From the NCBI GenBank assembly GCA_023014335.1, contig JAECYW010000001.1, positions 3,224,001 through 3,288,000 of the forward strand: a DNA stretch of 64,000 bases, read 5' to 3'. The DNA comes from Galerina marginata. Its lineage: Eukaryota; Basidiomycota; Agaricomycetes; Agaricales; Galerinaceae. Positions 21,252 through 33,172 of the stretch are shown here, piece after piece. Within the stretch, counting starts at the first letter, position 1. Every line of letters starts with the position of its first letter. The position numbers and the translations under genes are program-made. The notes below the pieces were generated by a model that was given only the letters and a program-made list of their open reading frames with translations, did not search any database and was not told where the DNA came from.

Positions 21252-24200
21252 ATGCACCTCCAAGACGTCCTTAAGAGCACCCTATTTCAACAAACGGCGC
21301 CTCTTATCGTGCTCTTTTTCATCCCTGCCTTCGTATTCTTTGCCTCTCGATTTCTCCGACAACTCAGCCTTGACCAGCTTGTCTTGGGGTGGTACCGCAC
21401 CTTGAGCATGGGTCTTGAGAGCCTAGGATTCTCGTGGCTATGGTCTGGCTCTTCTTCGCAGTCGTCCGCATCCGGTTCACATGGCAAAAGGCACAAGAGA
21501 AAGTCGAGCGGAAGTACCTCGAAGTCGAAGGGTGTCAGAACTCGGGCGGACCAGATCTCTCTAAAAAACGTCGGAAAGCAATCAATAAATGGTATTTACT
21601 TGCTGGACTGTATTATGAATTGAAATGCTGAGCGAATTCGAACTAGACGACACGGATTCAGACTCAAGCGATGGGTATTATTCCGGTCTCGTCAACATCT
21701 CGGGCACATATTGTTTCATGAACTCGACTTTGCAGGTCAGCGCGTTGCAGAACTGGTTTAATTCATTTTGACAACACCTCCCAACAGGCCTTGGCTTCAT
21801 TGACTTACCTACAACCTTATATCGACGCCATTCATGACAAGGCGGAGGCACTGGACGTCCCTACACCAGTCATAGATGCACTCCAAGAGCTCTTCAAAAG
21901 TAAGCTTAATTCACATTCGTTGCGTGGACCAACGCCCAAGTTTATCAGACCTCAATACCCCCAAGTCGTCATACCACTCCCTTCGGCCTCATGACATAAT
22001 AACTGCGCTCTCGACACCACCACCCCAGCTTCCCAGCGGCGACAAGTCAACGACCCTTTACCGCACCTCCACGTCTCTATTCAACTCGCGCGAGCATCAA
22101 GACGCACAAGAGCTCTTCCAGCTCGTGTCGGAATGCATCAAGAACGAAATGAACTCTGTGGAAAGGGAGGGTCTAAGAGATAGAGGAATTGCAGGCGTGC
22201 TCGAGCTGGCGAGGCCCGGTGCGAAAGGGGATAAAGATGATCCTGCAGACCTGAAGAGCAGCAAGAGTGTATTCGACGGGTTGACTGCGAATCGGAGAAG
22301 CTGCGTTGTATGTGGGTACACGGAAGCGGTCATGCATTTCGGATTCGATAATTGGCAGCTTGCCGTTCCAAGGCTCGCGGTACGTCGATCAAACATTTCC
22401 TGGGACAATTAGCTGATCGTTTGTAGACATCATGTCGACTGGAAGACTGTCTCGAAGATTACACCCGTCTCGAGATCCTCAAAGACTGCATATGCCGGAA
22501 CTGCTCCATGATTGCAACACACCGTCGACTTAATCAGGAACTCAAGACACTGGAGGAGGCACTCGGGCCCCTTCCGCCCACTTCATCAGCCTCTGGTGCC
22601 CCATTCTCGCCTAGCTCACCCGCAGCGTCGTCTTCATCAATGCCATCTTCGTCTCCGACCAAACCGAAACCCTCGGTGTCCAAGAAGAAGCGGTACAAGG
22701 AAGTCAAGCGCATGGAGCAGCGTGTCAGGACAGCGATCGCTCAAGGCAGGATAGAGGACGACGCGTTATTGGAAGGCGTCAGACTCGAAAAGACTGTTAG
22801 TCCTGCATCTACAAAACAGGCCATGATTGCCAGAGTAAGTTTTTATCCCTATTTTCCCAACTTGTCCATTGATCTGTGCGTTTCGTAGCCTCCTCCTGTG
22901 CTAGCTCTGCACCTGAACCGATCAGTGCACTACGGCCAGTTCGCCGCCAAAAACACCATCAGAGTCTACTTCCCCGAAGTCCTCGACCTGACCCCCTACA
23001 CCACCTCAGGCAGTCTCTCAACCGTTCCAACGAGCTCCATTTCAACACCTCCCCCTCCTCCTAACCAATATGCTACCCCCGAGCCTCAAACCCAAATTCC
23101 TGCCTTCAGTGGTGCCAGTAACGAGGGTAGCACCGTCTCCAGCCGTCCGAAGCGGCCGACGACGCCGACGCAAGAGATGTATGCTCCTGGAGTTCAACGC
23201 ACGATATACCGGCTTGCTGCGGTCGTGTGTCATTACGGACAACATTCGTTTGGGCACTATATTTGCTACCGCAGAAAACCGCGGCGGATAGGCGGCAAGT
23301 GGCTGCCTCCAACTTTGATGGATCCTTTGCGGCTAGAGATGGACGAGGACGATGAGGGCGATGAAGAAGAAAGGCAGGACAGTTCAGCTGCAAGCCAAGG
23401 TTCAAGCAAGAAAGCAAATGGGGTAGCGGTACGATCGCGAACGGCAAACTACTCAGGCTCATCGTCGCTAGTGGGCGACCCGCGTTACTACTGGGAAGAC
23501 CGGACGGAAGAGGAGGTCGGGACGGGGCGGGGCTGGCTGCGGATCAGTGACGACGCGGTGTCGGAGTGCGGTATCGAGAGCGTGCTGGCGGAGGGCACCG
23601 GCGCGTTTATGCTTTACTATGAGAAGGCTGTTCATCCGCACCCGGGGGTGTACCTCCGAGGACGGCCGAATGGCAATGGAAAGGCGCAAGAGGTCAATGG
23701 TCGGGATGCGAAGGCGAGGAGTAGGAGCCGAACGGGGGTTGTCAATGGGCGGGCGCAGTATGGGTATGGAAGCGAGGACGGCACCACAGACCAGGTCGGG
23801 GACGGAGATTCGTTCAGTACTGGCTCAGAGGAGACACTAAAGCCTGAGATGAAGGTGGTGGATCTGAACGGGAGCGTTGGGTCGTTGATTAGCGAGGTTG
23901 GAGTAGGTGTGATGAAGACGCCGAAGAAGGAAAAGGATAGAAATGGGCGGAAGGAGAAGGAGAAGGAGAAGAAGGTGGAAAGGACGGACTCGATGAGCAT
24001 GAGTGCATTCCTGCCCTCATCTTCTGCGTCCTCGTCGACGAGTTTCGGTCCGCGGATAGTGAGGAGTGTCAATGCACGGAGACGGAACACACCTGACATC
24101 AAAGCGACCACTGCCTCTTCTTCCTCCAACTCTGACTCAGGAACTACACCGGGAACATCCACAGCGCCGTCGCCGTCGCCAAAAATGAATGGCTCTGCAT

Positions 24201-24430
24201 CGCATGAGCTAAAGCACGCTGAGATCGACCAGGATCTGGACGACAAAATTCTGGCGGAGATGACAGCGTCGGCGCCGTCCATACTTGCTAGTTCGAGTGT
24301 TGCGAATTCGGCTTTGACGTCGCAAACGAACCAGGCATCTGCAAAAGGGCAGTCATATTCCAGGCTGGGGTCCAAGTCGACGAAGGTGGTTCATCATCCC
24401 CCTGCGGGTATGAAAGTGAAGGCCCAATAA
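21252..24430 (+). CDS. Membrane-anchored ubiquitin carboxyl-terminal hydrolase (USP, Ubp1-like)
   Basis: Model join(21252..21591,21647..21735,21788..21899,21949..22379,22427..22834,22889..24430), 973 aa, introns 47-56 nt. USP cysteine protease that removes ubiquitin from proteins. The Cys box is G-L-V-N-I-S-G-T-Y-C-F-M-N-S with nucleophile C136, and the His box is C-H-Y-G-Q-H-S-F-G-H-Y-I-C-Y with H583. Two CxxC pairs in exons 4-5 (C-V-V-C and C-I-C-R-N-C) fit the finger subdomain. Residues about 14-35 form one hydrophobic segment before a basic stretch, as in yeast Ubp1, so ER-membrane anchoring is inferred. Low-complexity inserts (Ser/Pro near 550-600 of the gene product's USP core, and a long Ser/Lys tail after the His box) extend it beyond the usual USP core. 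Confidence 0.9.
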
Positions 24431-25986
24431 CCTCATGATACTCGGGTCATGCCTTGTATCCGACCTTCCGTACTCACACCCGCCCATATCCTTACTATCT
24501 ACACCAAAAGAAGAACACAACGCCAGCCCTGTTACTGTCAGTCCTTCACCTCCTGTGGCCGATGGCTTAATAGCCCTTCTCGCCATCCATGATGCATCAA
24601 TTCCAACTACACTACTTTACCCACCTGCATTGTTCAATTTATCGTTTGCATTCACCCCTTTCTGATCCACCGCACCACATGCGCCTCCTCTCATTCATCA
24701 TGCATACTTACTTATTATTTATTCTCCTACCACTGAATCCGCAGCGCCCTTCTTGCATAATTTGGCACTGTGACGCCGCTGTGCTTTTCTTGTCTTGTTT
24801 TTGTTACTTTTTCCTTTCTTATTTCGTTTTTATAATGACCTTGTATTTTTACGTCTCACTCTTTACCTCTATCTGTCCATAGCGTAGCTTGTAAGGGAAT
24901 TAGAGTTGACCCAGGATGATTGTATCCTTCTCATTCCAACTAAGTATGGGCGATAAGATCGATAAGAATTGGCTCGAAGGCTGTGCCAACTTCTTAGGCA
25001 CAGTTAACCTCGTTATCTTTCCCACAACCTCTTTCTTTCTCCTGCCATGTTCGACGATATCGTGGCCACTGGAGGCTTTACAAGATATCTCGCTGGTGGT
25101 GCTGTTTACTCAAATCCTGGAAGAGGCGCATGTATTGGAACTGTCGACTTTTAGGCAGCAGGTCCAACAGGTTTTCAGCAAGATTTTCGCTCATAGCCTG
25201 AGTTGCCTCCCATGCCTCGGGCGCCAACCAAAGTATCACATAAGAACCTATGCGACCATGTCCCTCTGGCTTGGGTATTAGCCTCCACCCACATTATTTG
25301 GCATCTTGACCCACTGGCGTTGTAGAAGAAAAATTGCGACCGCACGAACAAGAATTCAAATTTTCTTTGGGAGAGGGTCCGTTTTGGTTATTACTTGTTT
25401 CTTTCGACGATCAGCACCTGGTTCGAATACTTCTTATGGGGCCCTCTCAACCAGCACTTATCGGCCCATCCGTGGAACTGAGATCGCAAGTGCTGCAACA
25501 ACCGCTTTGGTATCTTCCCTCTCCTTGTAGGATCAAGCTCAGAATTCTATGTTTCTCTGCTTTTCATTTGGATGAGGTTCCTTGCATCCCCAGCAGCTAT
25601 CTGGGGAAATCTTACAAGCTCGTGGAAACCGCTTCTGGACAAGTCATCTGAGACGAGACGGGGACACCTTGATCTGTTCAACAACTCGGCGTAATCTAAC
25701 AGAACGCGGAGGTACTGCTTTCGCTACGCTTGATCTCAGAGTTTTGAGGACTTCTAGCAGTTATATGTTGTATGTCTTTCATGTGATCATTGTGACGGAC
25801 CTTGCGTGGGCCCATAAACACAGAGCTCGGAGCAATAGCTTCGAAAGTCAAAATCTGGTCAATTCTGATTCGGTTTAAGAAATACAAACTTAAGAAACGA
25901 GGGGAAGAGAAGCAAAATTACAACCAAGAGTTACATACTACGATGGTATTGGCTTGTACAATCAAGGAGAGGAATGTGGCGAAGAC
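24431..25986. other. Intergenic region, 1.5 kb
   Basis: It begins with a T/C-rich 3' flank of the protease gene (24431-24890). I see no gene, repeat or RNA that I can support in the rest. Confidence 0.4.
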
Positions 25987-27435
25987 CTAGAACGGTTGCT
26001 CGGCTAGGACTTCAGATACTTTCACAACAAGCTCGTCCTTGTTCTTCAACTCCGCTGCGAAGTAGGCCTTGGATCCACCAACACCTTTCTCAACGATGAC
26101 CTTCGCAAGCCGGTCATAGGCAGCAGGCCTATCGTTCCGAAGAATCTGACACACAAAGTCCCGCTTCTTGGTGTACACGAGGCAGGGCCCTGCGCCGGGC
26201 ACTGGCCTGTTTGACGCCATGTCGTACGGAAGCTGCACCTTGATGATGAGGTTCTTGGACTCCGAATTGATGCGCTTGGGGGTGTGCGCCGAACGGTGGT
26301 GCGTCTCCGGTGTGGGGACGTTGATGCCAAAGTGCTGATTCGCGAGCTCTTGGGTTGGCATGAGGGTTGCCCCGTTTGCGTAGAAGGGCTTCAAAATGAT
26401 TGTATTGGAGGTGGAGAACGGCTCGCAGGTTTTTTTGTGTACTGGCCATGCCTTGCCTGGCAGTGGTGTACGCCCTGTTAGCAACCGTAGGAGGTGAGAA
26501 AAATAGGAGGACGTACGCTGGCATTCCACAGAGCAGTACCGCGCGACATAGCATTTACTGCAGTTCTTCAATGGTGCATCTGTTCGCCGGCAGCAATCAC
26601 ACATTTTCTCAACCAGCGGGGCCTCCTCACCCGTCCTCCTTCTCACCCACTTCTGCACAGTTGCTGTGATTTCTGGGCCGAACCCCAGCATCGCTTGACC
26701 AGGTGTCAACCCATCTGCCTCCGCGATGTTTATATCAGCGCCAAATTCCATGAGCAGGTCCACTCCAGCTACATGTTTCCTCAGGAAGGCACCCCAGAGA
26801 GGCACCTCTCCGTAGCGGTTTTGATAATTCACGTTTGCACCACCTTCCAGGAGGGCTCGACCGAGGGCGATTTGGAGAGACTCGCCAGAGATAGCGTGAT
26901 ATAGAGCAGTGAGGCCAGCTATGTCCGGAACGTCGAGGGGGACACCACAGGATATAAGGTATTTGAGGACATCCAAATGTTTCGTGGTTGCGTCAGGCAC
27001 AACGCGCTGAGCGCCAGCGACGACAAGCGTAGCATAGCCAAATTTATATGGAGTTTCCGTGCCTTCGAGATCTGGAGCTCTCCCAGCCTCTACTTCCTGG
27101 AAACTGGGTTGGGATTTTTGAAAGGTCAAAGCGTGTTACACATACTCGTCGGACGAAGTCGATTTGGCCAAGATGGCAGCATAAGCCAAAAGGAGAGAGC
27201 CTCCGGGCTTCGAAATCTGCGCTTTCTTTGAAAGAACCGGTTGATTTAGACTGCTAAAGTTTGAATATTTGCACGTACGATCAACGTATAGGTTACGAAG
27301 CGTCTGTCCACCCTCGTCTAACTTGACGAAGCCTGGTCGTGCGATGATGTCTTTCATTTCCTGTGTCACGGTAAGACCACCATCATTGATGCCAGAATAC
27401 GACTGAAAGGCGTCTCGGATATTGAGAAAAGGCAT
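25987..27435 (-). CDS. Ankyrin-repeat / MYND zinc-finger protein
   Basis: Model complement(join(25987..26456,26517..27096,27146..27225,27279..27435)), 428 aa, introns 53, 49 and 60 nt. Residues about 70-215 contain ankyrin-type repeats: G-L-C-C-H-L-G-Q-I-D-F-V, K-F-G-Y-A-T-L-V-V-A-G-A-Q-R, G-L-T-A-L-Y-H-A-I-S, then V-N-Y-Q-N-R-Y-G-E-V-P-L and I-N-I-A-E-A-D-G-L-T-P. A MYND finger follows at about 244-283: C-D-C-C, C-S-K-C, Y-C-S-V-E-C-Q, then W-P-V-H-K-K-T-C. The last intron interrupts the finger; using the acceptor at 26457 gives the normal spacing C-Q-R-K-A-W-P-V-H. This combination is a common soluble adaptor in mushroom genomes. It likely mediates protein-protein contacts; partner and pathway are unknown. 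Confidence 0.88.
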
Positions 27436-28418
27436 TCCACACTTTCACTCGAGGACGTGGTTAAGGACAAAGGATTAAATTGGTTCCGGTTTCTTTCGAT
27501 TTATGTAATTAGGAGCGTCCTCCCATTTCGGGCGTATTCCAAAGTCACGCCATGGCCGGCCCCGGTCCACGGGATGCCGAAGACCAATATCCTCCAGAAT
27601 TTTTGGAGTGCATTTGTGAATTGGAAACTCCGGCGTGGACTCCGGCGATCACTCTCCGGCGGGAAATGCGGTCCGCCCCTAAGCGCTTCACGCCAGCCAC
27701 TTCGCTTCTACACTGTCTCGAGCGTTTATAGCTTCTCCAAGCATCGATACTCAGACAAACTGCATTGTCCAATCTTTCCCAGTGGCTGCTCTCTCTTATC
27801 GCTATTTATGAGCACTTCTGCAGGTAGCTACACGACGACAAGCCAGACCAAATAAACCTGTAGGCTGTTGGAGAAGTACGCGACGGGATGTATGTCAGCC
27901 ACTTACTATGACAAAGCCTCGTAATCGCCTAAACTAAGTACGCCTTTAGAATATTTTCAGAGGGATTTTATGACTTTGTCAGCCTCCTGCAGACGTTTGT
28001 GCTCGTTGAGGCCTGTACCCGTCTTCTCCTCGGTAGTCAATCCTCATCTCTGGTAAAATATGTCCCGTAACGTTATTAGTCTAATCCATGGTGCTATTTC
28101 TCTTATATACATTTACATCAATGCTTTGTTCGGCGTTGTTTTTCTGCTCCTCTTCATCTATTTATCACAATGTCCTTTAAACCTAAACATTTATTTACCT
28201 AGGGACACTTAGATGTCGAATGCTCAATGACTACTAAGTAGTAGTAGCTCGCTTAGCTTATGTTATTGTGGCAAATCTATACAAGTGCAGGCGAAAGGCT
28301 GTAAAGGGACATGGCCACGCAGGTTCACGCGACGTTGACGCGACGCGCATAGGTCACGTTTCTGTTGAGTGCCGGAGTCACGACCCCAACGATCGCCGTA
28401 GTCAAACGCCGGAGTTTC
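27436..28418. other. Intergenic region up to the KDZ transposon
   Basis: About 1 kb with no supported gene. It ends at the 8-nt candidate target duplication GGAGTTTC (28411-28418) of the transposon. Confidence 0.4.
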
Positions 28419-28426
28419 GAGGGCAT

Positions 28427-28447
28427 CTGGAACATGGAAAGTGCGCC
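28427..28447 (+). repeat. KDZ left terminal inverted repeat
   Basis: Exact reverse complement of 33144-33164, 21 bp, starting CTGGAACATGGAAAG. A GC-rich palindromic tract GCGGCGGACATTGCCGCCGC follows inward. Confidence 0.85.
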
Positions 28448-28583
28448 ATCAAATGTGCGGCGATCAGTGCGGCGGACATTGCCGCCGCACAGTCGTGACT
28501 TCCCCGTGACTTATATGATAAGATTAGATACAGATTCTGATCGGCTAATAATAATCGCTATTTTCCTCTCGCACAACGTCAAT

Positions 28584-30893
28584 ATGAGCCTCGCGGTCGC
28601 TTTAACAGCTCTCGCACAGCATCCTACGCTGCAACACCTCACTCTCAATGACATTTCTCGTTATGCAAGGCTTGTAGGCCACCTGAAACGGAGCATCTTG
28701 CAACCACAGCCTTTAAACCAGAGTGACTTCAACACGGCCCCCGAAATTCTTCCTCCAAGCATTACCCAGTTTTTGCGACAGGCTCTCGAGATCCCAGCCA
28801 ACTCAGTACAGTGTAGCTGGGATATTCTGAAGGATTACCTTTGGGAGTGTAAGAAGGTTCCATTGAATAAAGAGGACTATGAAGCATTCAAGAAATTTGG
28901 ATGGCAGACTGGCATAAGTGAGCAATAAGAAAGCACCGTGTCAGGTTGAATTAAACATTTGGCTAATAGCCGCTGTCTCATTATTTCCACCGTCAAACTT
29001 TTGCGGTTCCGGTGGTTGCTCAAATACAAAGCCGCTCAAGAAAGAAAAACCTCGACGGGTACTTGTCTATACACTTGCAGATGGTGTTCAGCCTGCATGG
29101 GCAGTTCACACATATTGCCCCGGTATGTGAATTCTATTATTTACATAGTGTATGCTCCAACCTTATGATTATTATGATATAGATTGCCGTACAGAGTATC
29201 ACTCCAACTTCAGTGTTCACCAAGGGCAACGTACATATTACCCGGGTATACCTGATTATATCGACGCTGGGGAGCATCAATTTGTTGAGCAGGTGGTTGG
29301 AAGGATGTGGGTAAATAATCTACTCCTCGGATGGTAAGGCGGCCCAGTTATAGCTGCCGGTCCTTCAGGCTGTACTGACTTCTTTCGTGCCAGGTTCTCG
29401 GCGTCTAATGCGGCTAAAGCATATGAGATGGTACTGTCAGTAACGGAGTATTTGAATGATGGAGACTGGCAATTTGTCCCGCGTCTTCGGACAGAACAGG
29501 TCTGGGACACGTTTGTTCTATTGTCACTTCTTGAAGACAAAAAGCGGAATCACCAGCAGCTTGAAGTCCCTCATACTGGGTTGCAAAAGGACCGATTCAC
29601 CGAGGCAATGGATTACCGTAACAAGGATTTTATCTACAATGGTCAACCTGACGCGGTCTGTCATGCATGTGATAAGTGCTACCGAGAATACCAGAAAGCG
29701 GATGGCCAAATATGTGAGTTTATTTTCATTGAGTGAATGCAAGTCGGCGCTTACAGCATATAGGCAAAGCACACCCCATAATGGGGGATGGTCTGAGCTT
29801 GGGCCGGGTATGTTGTGGCATTTTTCGTTGCACAGAGCCTCTCGAGAGCAACCGACACCGATTTTGCCGACTTCACTTTGCCGAACATCAGAAGTGTGCA
29901 ATCGTTGGTTGTGAGGAACCTGTAACGTCCCAAATCCCTGGAGGTGCAGTATCGAAAACCTGTTCTGATATCAAGCACAAAGAAATGGAAGTCAAGAACA
30001 AGGAGCGAGGCGCAGCAGCCTTTATTCTCAAGGAACGGTTCAGGAAGGTTCAAATCACTCATCCAACTGAATTCTTTGGAGGAGAAAAAACCAACGAACC
30101 CATATCCCAAGCAACTGGTGATTTTGATGTAGAAGCTGCCGAGTCAGAGGAGGTTGAAGTCGAAGAACATCGGGAGTGGTTTGAGATTAATGAACAAGGT
30201 CAAGTCATTATTCACGACGAGCCTGAGCTTGGAACAGTCGGTGGTGGTGTTGAAGACGACAATGGTCGGGAGCCTGACCCATGTCCATCAAAGTCGGCAA
30301 ATGGAAACCGTGTTGTGAAGGCGCAATTCGGTCGCCGACGCACTCATAACGAACAGACTTTGGTGCGCCCATGCGGAATAATATACGCTCGTGCAACAAT
30401 GTTTGGTGCGGAAGCAGTCTCCAATTTTCTGGTACGTCTTACTTTATATATGCCATCTTCGAAGGCAAACCTTTTACTGTAGGTCATGATTAAAAATGCT
30501 TTCTCGGTACCCGGGGCACAGAAACCAGAACACATCTTCTATGATTCCAACTGTCAAGCCCGAAAGCAAGCAGAAAAGGATCCCTGGTTTGAGGGCATTG
30601 GCATGTGCGTAGATGTCTGGCACTTCTTAAACAAGCACTCGACGGAGGATCAGTACTGCCAAAAATTTTGCAATGCCTCTGGGTATCCTGAACTCCTCGA
30701 CGAGTTTGGAAATTGGTTTTTCAACACGTCAGTCGCAGAGCAGGTTAACGCATGGTTACAGGGCTACCATTCAATCTGCCGTGAGATGTTACCCACCAAG
30801 TTTGATTTCTTCCTCGACGAAATGATCAGGCTTCGTAATGCCGAGCTTCTTAAAAAGTTGGAGAGGGATGGCCGGAACCCTCGACAACTGTAG
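28584..30893 (+). CDS. KDZ transposase with CxC5/CxC6-type cysteine clusters
   Basis: Model join(28584..28917,28970..29122,29183..29333,29394..29713,29764..30431,30483..30893), 678 aa, five introns of 50-60 nt. An N-terminal helical region is followed by cysteine clusters typical of KDZ transposases (F-P-P-S-N-F-C-G-S-G-G-C and H-T-Y-C-P-D-C, then C-H-A-C-D-K-C; later V-C-C-G-I-F-R-C, R-F-C-R-L-H-F, C-A-I-V-G-C). The RNase H-like catalytic core lies in the last exons: I-F-Y-D563-S-N-C-Q, D586-V-W-H-F, C-N-A-S-G-Y-P-E-L, N-T-S-V-A-E628-Q-V-N-A-W and F-F-L-D-E-M-I. D563 and E628 are my candidates for catalytic acids. KDZ enzymes cut and paste DNA in the nucleus. The frame is intact. Start chosen at 28584 because the upstream frame crosses the terminal repeat. 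Confidence 0.88.
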
Positions 30894-31036
30894 TATTACA
30901 AAACGAGATAGGGTACATTAACAACAGGTAGTACATGATGATAGAAATACATGGCAAAAAAAAGTACAAATCAAGTCCACTAACATGATACAAGGGAGAG
31001 AAACGAACAAAATAACTTATACAATAAAAAAAGGTA

Positions 31037-32915
31037 CTAGGACTTCACAGCGGCGCGGAACTTTGACCACAAACCATCTTCTGATCTACCCATGCCAACA
31101 TAGTGTCGGTGTTGAGCATCAGTCCCCTTCCGCCATATCCGTTGTTGGTCATAGTAAGTGTTAGGGCGGATCGCCTTCCCAAATACAAAGGCGAGACGAG
31201 CAGGAAGGTTGCTGTATAGTTTCTTCAAGGCCTTCGACTCAACCTTGAGAAACACCTGCTCCATGTCCACAGTGTACATCCCACCCGGCCACACCTTCGA
31301 CGAGGCAGGAACATAAACACTGTCATGCTGGAGAGAAAGTGGCGACAAGGGAAAGCGGCGGGGAGAAGATGGAGATGAGGGAAAGCGGAGGGGTGTCATT
31401 GGCGAGGCTGGCGGCGATGAGTGACGAGATGAATGTACGGAGCTTTTTGATGATGTTGGCGTTTCAACTCGAGCACGTTGCAATGGTTGGGTGTCCGGGT
31501 CATTATACGAATGGCTGAGCCTGCGTTTCTTCGGCCTGGGAGACACAAACTCCACCTCTTCGTCGTCAGAGTCCTCAACAACAACAGCGGGGGGGTTTTT
31601 CTTGCGTCGAGAAAGCTCCTCCTTGATCGCCGCCCGTTCACCTGTTGTGTTGAGCCATAGATGGATTGGCTTCTCAGCTGCATGCCGACGGTGGGTCTCG
31701 AAGTCGGCGCAGATAATCCCAGGGCGACGAAGGAGGAGACGACAGTCTTTTTTGACCTCGTGAGGGTATGACGGCAAGCACAAAACCCACAGAGCGCAGC
31801 GGACATCATAGTACTCAAGCCTTTCATTCCCAACATCGAGAGTGTCTTGAATGGAAGCGGACCCCATGAGAACCCATGTAGGCCATTGAGGACAGTCATT
31901 GACACCGATAACGATGGGCCCTTCTCCGCTCTGTTCATTTTATCAGTATGGCAGTTGGTAGAAAGATCGATAAGAGATTTACCTTCCCCCAAAAGACGAT
32001 GACAAACTTGTTACCCGGATTAGCACGAGGAACCCTGACAGGCTGCTTGGTATTGTCTGTCGTCTCACGCATCCAAAGCGCGGTCATATGGTTTGTGATG
32101 CCAGGCGGTTTGTACGACACGGTCTTCACAGGGGGCATTTGTCTGGGAATTGCGAGTTGGACACGCTGCGGTGCAGTTGAGGTGATACGTGTGGGAGGGG
32201 TGAAGGAGGACGAAGCGGTGGGTCCAGGGCTGAGTGTGGTGTACTGCAATCCGAGAGAGGCTGCTATTGCGGCCTGATAATCGCTGTTCTCTTTGTGCTC
32301 GGCAGCAAGTTGGCTGGCGCGGGTGGACTCCTCCTGGTAATGCTGGGTCTGTGTTTCCGGAAAGTTAACGGTCGCGCTGTTACCAAGGTTGGTAAAGAAA
32401 TTAGACGGCGGGCTGAGCGACCTTTCGAAAGTGTATGGTGTCGCAGTCGAGGTAAGCGGTTGGGGTATGGGTCGATCAAATGAGGGTGACGGCACTGATT
32501 GCCTTGCTTGAAGTTTGCCCTTCTGTCTGTCGGAAAGACGCGCAAAGTTGTGTCCCGGCGCAGAGCAGCCTTTTGCTGCAATGCAGCACTGTTTGCACAT
32601 CCTTTTCTCACATAGCCTGTGGGACGGACGTCTGCAACCCAAACGATCGCATATTCCTTCCACTGACTGGAAGAGTGAGGGCGAGACAACTGGCGCATCC
32701 GGGACCGTTGTTTTTGGAAGTGTGAAATGGTAATTGCAAGGCGGTGGACACTGTGAAGCCAGAGTAAATGAGGAAGGATATAATCATAGTAAAGAGGAAC
32801 ATACGTGGACATAAGGATGTCCCGGGTGCTTTCCTCCAGCAGCAACCTTGACTTGCAGGATCCCCCCACAACAAGGGCAAGCGCGAGTCCCTGCCACACC
32901 GCTTAAGGTAGTCAT
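31037..32915 (-). CDS. KDZ-associated zinc-cluster protein, function unknown
   Basis: Model complement(join(31037..31930,31983..32750,32805..32915)), 590 aa, introns 52 and 54 nt. It lies inside the KDZ inverted repeats and converges on the transposase. The N-terminus (13-50) is a GRF-like zinc ribbon: C-P-C-C-G-G, H-P-G-H-P-Y-V-H-C, then C-N-Y-H-F. A second cluster follows at about 70-110: C-D-R-L-G-C, H-R-L-C, R-M-C-K-Q-C-C, G-C-S-A-P-G-H. Next come a Ser/Pro/Gln-rich linker, a central globular stretch (F-V-I-V-F-W-G-K, C-P-Q-W-P-T-W-V-L-M), a basic P-R-P-K-K-R-R-L nuclear-localisation-like sequence, and a conserved-looking C-terminal block. Nucleic-acid binding and a role in transposition are inferred from position and zinc ribbons. 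I recognise no enzymatic motif. Confidence 0.75.
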
Positions 32916-33143
32916 GATGATATGTCGTTATTTGGGCGTAGATCGGGCGTAAGGAGTCGTAAAAGGAGAGGAGAATCCTTGCGCAAGCACAAGGCGTCAG
33001 GCGTGCAGACAGGAGAGACGAAGGGAGGAGGGATCGCGATGGGAGAGATGAGACGCGGGAAGTTGAAGTCAAGAAACGCGTCGGTGACGGAACACGTGTG
33101 CGCGGCTCGGAGATCGCCGCCGCACACACCGCCGGTCATGTGC

Positions 33144-33164
33144 GGCGCACTTTCCATGTTCCAG
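33144..33164 (-). repeat. KDZ right terminal inverted repeat
   Basis: Exact reverse complement of 28427-28447. GC-rich subterminal palindromes (GCCGCCGCACACACCGCC region, 33115-33133) lie inward. Confidence 0.85.
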
Positions 33165-33172
33165 GTTTACTG

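Larger units (their letters stand above)
28419..33172. mobile_element. KDZ-superfamily DNA transposon, two-gene, apparently intact
   Basis: The element contains a spliced KDZ transposase gene on the plus strand and a zinc-cluster gene on the minus strand, converging with 143 bp between their stops. Perfect 21-bp inverted repeats lie at 28427-28447 and 33144-33164 (beginning CTGGAACATGGA outside to inside), each followed inward by GC-rich small palindromes. An 8-nt direct repeat GGAGTTTC lies at 28411-28418 and 33173-33180, a few bases outside the inverted repeats, and is a candidate target-site duplication. If it is correct, the element is 4754 bp and its outermost 8 bases are imperfectly paired. 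Both genes are free of stops and frameshifts, so recent or current activity is possible. Confidence 0.85.

Noticed and set aside
23632..24375. Minus-strand frame of 247 codons
   Set aside because: Antisense of the low-complexity tail of the ubiquitin protease; Ser/Glu codon runs create it.
24916..25281. Hydrophobic 121-codon frame after the protease gene
   Set aside because: T/C-rich flank translates to hydrophobic residues by composition; no homologue recognised.
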